Source: Asaia bogorensis
GTDB taxonomy: Bacteria; Pseudomonadota; Alphaproteobacteria; Acetobacterales; Acetobacteraceae
Reading direction: 5' to 3'
Assembly (NCBI GenBank): GCA_945871455.1
Contig: CAMBXJ010000247.1
Location: 1 to 6,694 of the forward strand
Length of the DNA: 6,694 nt
Part shown: positions 5,636 to 6,694 of the stretch, piece by piece
Layout of the letters: every line of letters starts with the position of its first letter
Position numbering within the stretch: position 1 is the first letter of the stretch
Notes under the pieces: model-generated
Seen by the model: only the letters and a program-made list of their open reading frames with translations
Told to the model about the DNA's origin: nothing
The model's database searches: none
Made by a program: the position numbers and the translations under genes

Positions 5636-5895
5636 CCCGGGTGGGTAACATAATGCCCGTCGCCCTGGATATCCCGAACGTGATCGATGATCGGCCCGTG
5701 GTGGCCGGCCTGGCTTGCCCGGTCCAACCGATCGAAGCCGCGCCTGACCTCGGGAAACCACCCTGTGGGAGAGAGGTCGGGCGATAGGGCCGGTACGGAG
5801 AGGTCCCGCTTATGTCTGCCGGCCAAAACAATGACCCACCGGCCCGCATCAGGAGACGCGCGCACACAATTGCTGCAAGTGGATGCACCGCCCAT
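5623..5895 (-). pseudogene. Possible C-terminal remnant of an unidentified gene
   Basis: Just upstream of the reductase gene the minus strand has an open frame ending at TGA 5623-5625, overlapping the reductase start by 13 bases. Its last 45 or so codons look coding: GC is higher at first and third positions than at the second, and the translation (WFPEVRRGFDRLDRASQ, then HHGPIIDHVRDIQGDGHYV, then THPGW) is protein-like. Further upstream the translation becomes irregular and runs into the inverted repeat at 5957-6029. There is no ribosome site; the in-frame ATG at 5895 is a nominal boundary. It may be what is left of a gene that once preceded the reductase, or chance in GC-rich DNA. Family not recognised. 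Confidence 0.22.
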
Positions 5896-5956
5896 CACCG
5901 TCACTGCCCGGCTCGACCCGGTAACCCGCGCTTCGACGTCGGGGGGTTGGGGGGTA

Positions 5957-6029
5957 ATACCAATCGGCGTAACCACTGACCGATGGGTGGCCGCTGTTGC
6001 CATGGGTCAGTGGTTCAGTGGGTTGGTAT
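5957..6029. repeat. Long imperfect inverted repeat with ATACCAA/TTGGTAT ends
   Basis: The 73-base element is symmetric: ATACCAA (5957-5963) pairs with TTGGTAT (6023-6029), AACCACTGACC (5971-5981) pairs exactly with GGTCAGTGGTT (6005-6015), and ATGG (5983-5986) with CCAT (6000-6003). Seven unpaired bases lie between outer and inner arms on each side. It sits in the roughly 450-base gene-poor gap between the flagellar genes and the reductase unit. I recall similar ends in intergenic repeats of Rhodospirillales, which suggests a MITE-like or REP-like dispersed element; copy number cannot be seen here. No T-run follows, so it is not a standard terminator. The rest of the gap (5636-5956 and 6030-6089) shows only two G6 tracts and the possible remnant noted separately. 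Confidence 0.7.
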
Positions 6030-6089
6030 AAGTCCGGCAATGACGATGAGGGGGCGCCTCGATCGCAGCAATCATTTGTGCGCGGCGCA

Positions 6090-6476
6090 TTATGCCTGGG
6101 CGGACAACGCAAACGGTGACATTGCCCGGTTCATGGCCAGGTTGCCGTTCGCGCCGTAGCGCGGCGCGGCCCGGGCGCGCACGCCGGCATTGGCGACGAT
6201 GCTCATCAGGCGATCCTGCACCGCCAACGCACGCGCCAGCAATGTCTGGTTCTCGGCCGCAACCGCCCGGACCCGCGCCACCGCGGCCCGCGCCTCGGCC
6301 TGTTGATCCTCCGCATGGCTCGGCCCACCCAACAGAGCCGCCACGGCTTCCGCCGCTTCCTGCTTTTCGCGCGTGGCTGCCCCGACGCCACCGGTTTCGC
6401 CGCGGCGAAGGGCCTCGTTCTCACGCTCCAGTATGCTGGCCAACCGATTGGCGGCCTCGGTCAGTGTCTGGCTCAC
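6090..6476 (-). CDS. FlgN-like flagellar export chaperone
   Basis: A 128-residue, mostly helical, alanine-rich protein: a long coiled-coil-like N-terminal region (LTEAANRLASILERENEALRR pattern, residues 5-25; then TREKQEAAEAVAALLG, 35-50), a second helix of about residues 58-95, and a C-terminal RYGANGNLA-type tail. This pattern fits small FlgN-family proteins, which in enterics are chaperones for the hook-junction proteins FlgK and FlgL and keep them export-ready in the cytoplasm. Identity rests on overall shape and on lying directly after a FlgJ-type gene. The start is GTG at 6476, overlapping the upstream stop as GTGA, with AGGAAGG about 10 bases before it, so the two genes are translationally coupled. 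It appears to be the last gene of the flagellar operon; after the TAA comes the gene-poor stretch with the inverted repeat. Confidence 0.75.
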   Translation of the reverse strand: MSQTLTEAANRLASILERENEALRRGETGGVGAATREKQEAAEAVAALLGGPSHAEDQQAEARAAVARVRAVAAENQTLLARALAVQDRLMSIVANAGVRARAAPRYGANGNLAMNRAMSPFALSAQA

Positions 6477-6694
6477 GGCCGAGCGCCTTCCTGCATGCGC
6501 AGCATCTGGGCGTAGATCGGCTGGGCGAGGCCAAACCCGCCCCCAGCCGCGATCTTCTTCGCCATCTCCTCCACGATCATCGGTTTGAACGCCTTCTCCC
6601 CATGGCCGCCGGAGAACGGGGATTTGCTGCTGTCCACCGTCTCAAACATCGGTTGCAGCAACTGGCCGATCACCATCGCCTCGAAATCGCGCGC
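6473..6694 (-). CDS. flgJ: FlgJ-type flagellar rod-binding protein, C-terminal part (cut by window)
   Basis: The frame enters from the right edge and encodes 73 visible residues ending in TGA. It begins ARDFEAMVIGQLLQPMFETV, followed by SPFSGGHGEKAFKPMIVEEM and AKKIAAGGGFGLAQPIYAQM. This is the rod-binding domain of FlgJ: FEAM(x)...MF opening, a glycine-rich loop, then the two helices with AK.IA..GG.GLA. In the periplasm FlgJ helps assemble the flagellar rod. The alphaproteobacterial form is usually short and lacks the C-terminal muramidase domain found in E. coli FlgJ; here too the protein stops right after the rod-binding domain. The apparent ATG at 6676 is internal. Its stop overlaps the GTG of the FlgN-like gene by four bases. 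How much of the N-terminus is missing cannot be seen; in this family it is typically a few dozen residues. Confidence 0.88.
   Translation of the reverse strand, partial: ARDFEAMVIGQLLQPMFETVDSSKSPFSGGHGEKAFKPMIVEEMAKKIAAGGGFGLAQPIYAQMLRMQEGARP

Noticed and set aside
5635..5670. Promoter directly upstream of the reductase (CATTAT with TTCGGG 17 bases before)
   Set aside because: The -35 match is poor and it would give an almost leaderless message; too weak to annotate.
5849..6112. An 87-residue minus-strand frame crossing the inverted repeat
   Set aside because: It is mostly translation of the repeat itself, has no ribosome site and overlaps the end of the FlgN-like gene.
1..6694. CRISPR array, tRNA, rRNA or complete insertion sequence
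   Set aside because: No regularly spaced direct repeats, no cloverleaf-type sequence and no transposase frame were seen on either strand.

Overview
The window looks like chromosomal DNA of a high-GC alphaproteobacterium, most plausibly in or near Rhodospirillales. The support is the G/C-rich codon third positions, the PriA and flagellar gene types, and an intergenic inverted repeat with ATACCAA/TTGGTAT ends. The taxonomic call rests on recollection of similar genomes, not on a search.

Layout, left to right. (1) 1-855, plus strand: the C-terminal part of the replication-restart helicase PriA, cut by the window edge. (2) About 856-2560, an accessory stretch on the minus strand: a set of unrecognised small genes (a 58-residue protein, a 164-residue protein with a C-terminal membrane helix, and a possible 47-residue membrane protein), then a complete YefM-YoeB toxin-antitoxin operon with a recognisable promoter and operator. 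(3) 2758-5635, minus strand: a tight four-gene unit. In transcription order it holds a stand-alone RibD-type pyrimidine reductase, a BchC-like medium-chain dehydrogenase, a 6-pyruvoyl-tetrahydropterin synthase (PTPS/QueD)-like protein and a crotonase. (4) 5636-6089, about 450 bases without a confident gene: a long imperfect inverted repeat, G-tracts and a possible gene remnant. (5) 6090-6694, minus strand: a FlgN-like chaperone and the C-terminal part of a FlgJ-type rod-binding protein, the 3' end of a flagellar operon.

The most interesting unit is region 3. A reductase that normally acts on a pyrimidine riboflavin precursor, an NAD-type dehydrogenase lacking the usual zinc ligands and a PTPS-fold protein lacking its catalytic Cys and one zinc His are adjacent or nearly so. 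This suggests an uncharacterised pterin- or pyrimidine-related small-molecule pathway rather than ordinary riboflavin, folate or queuosine synthesis. The crotonase lies 33 bases further on, lacks one of the two classic catalytic glutamates, and may or may not belong to the pathway.

Region 2 is typical accessory cargo: a self-regulated type II toxin-antitoxin pair beside small genes of unknown role with non-ATG starts and overlaps.
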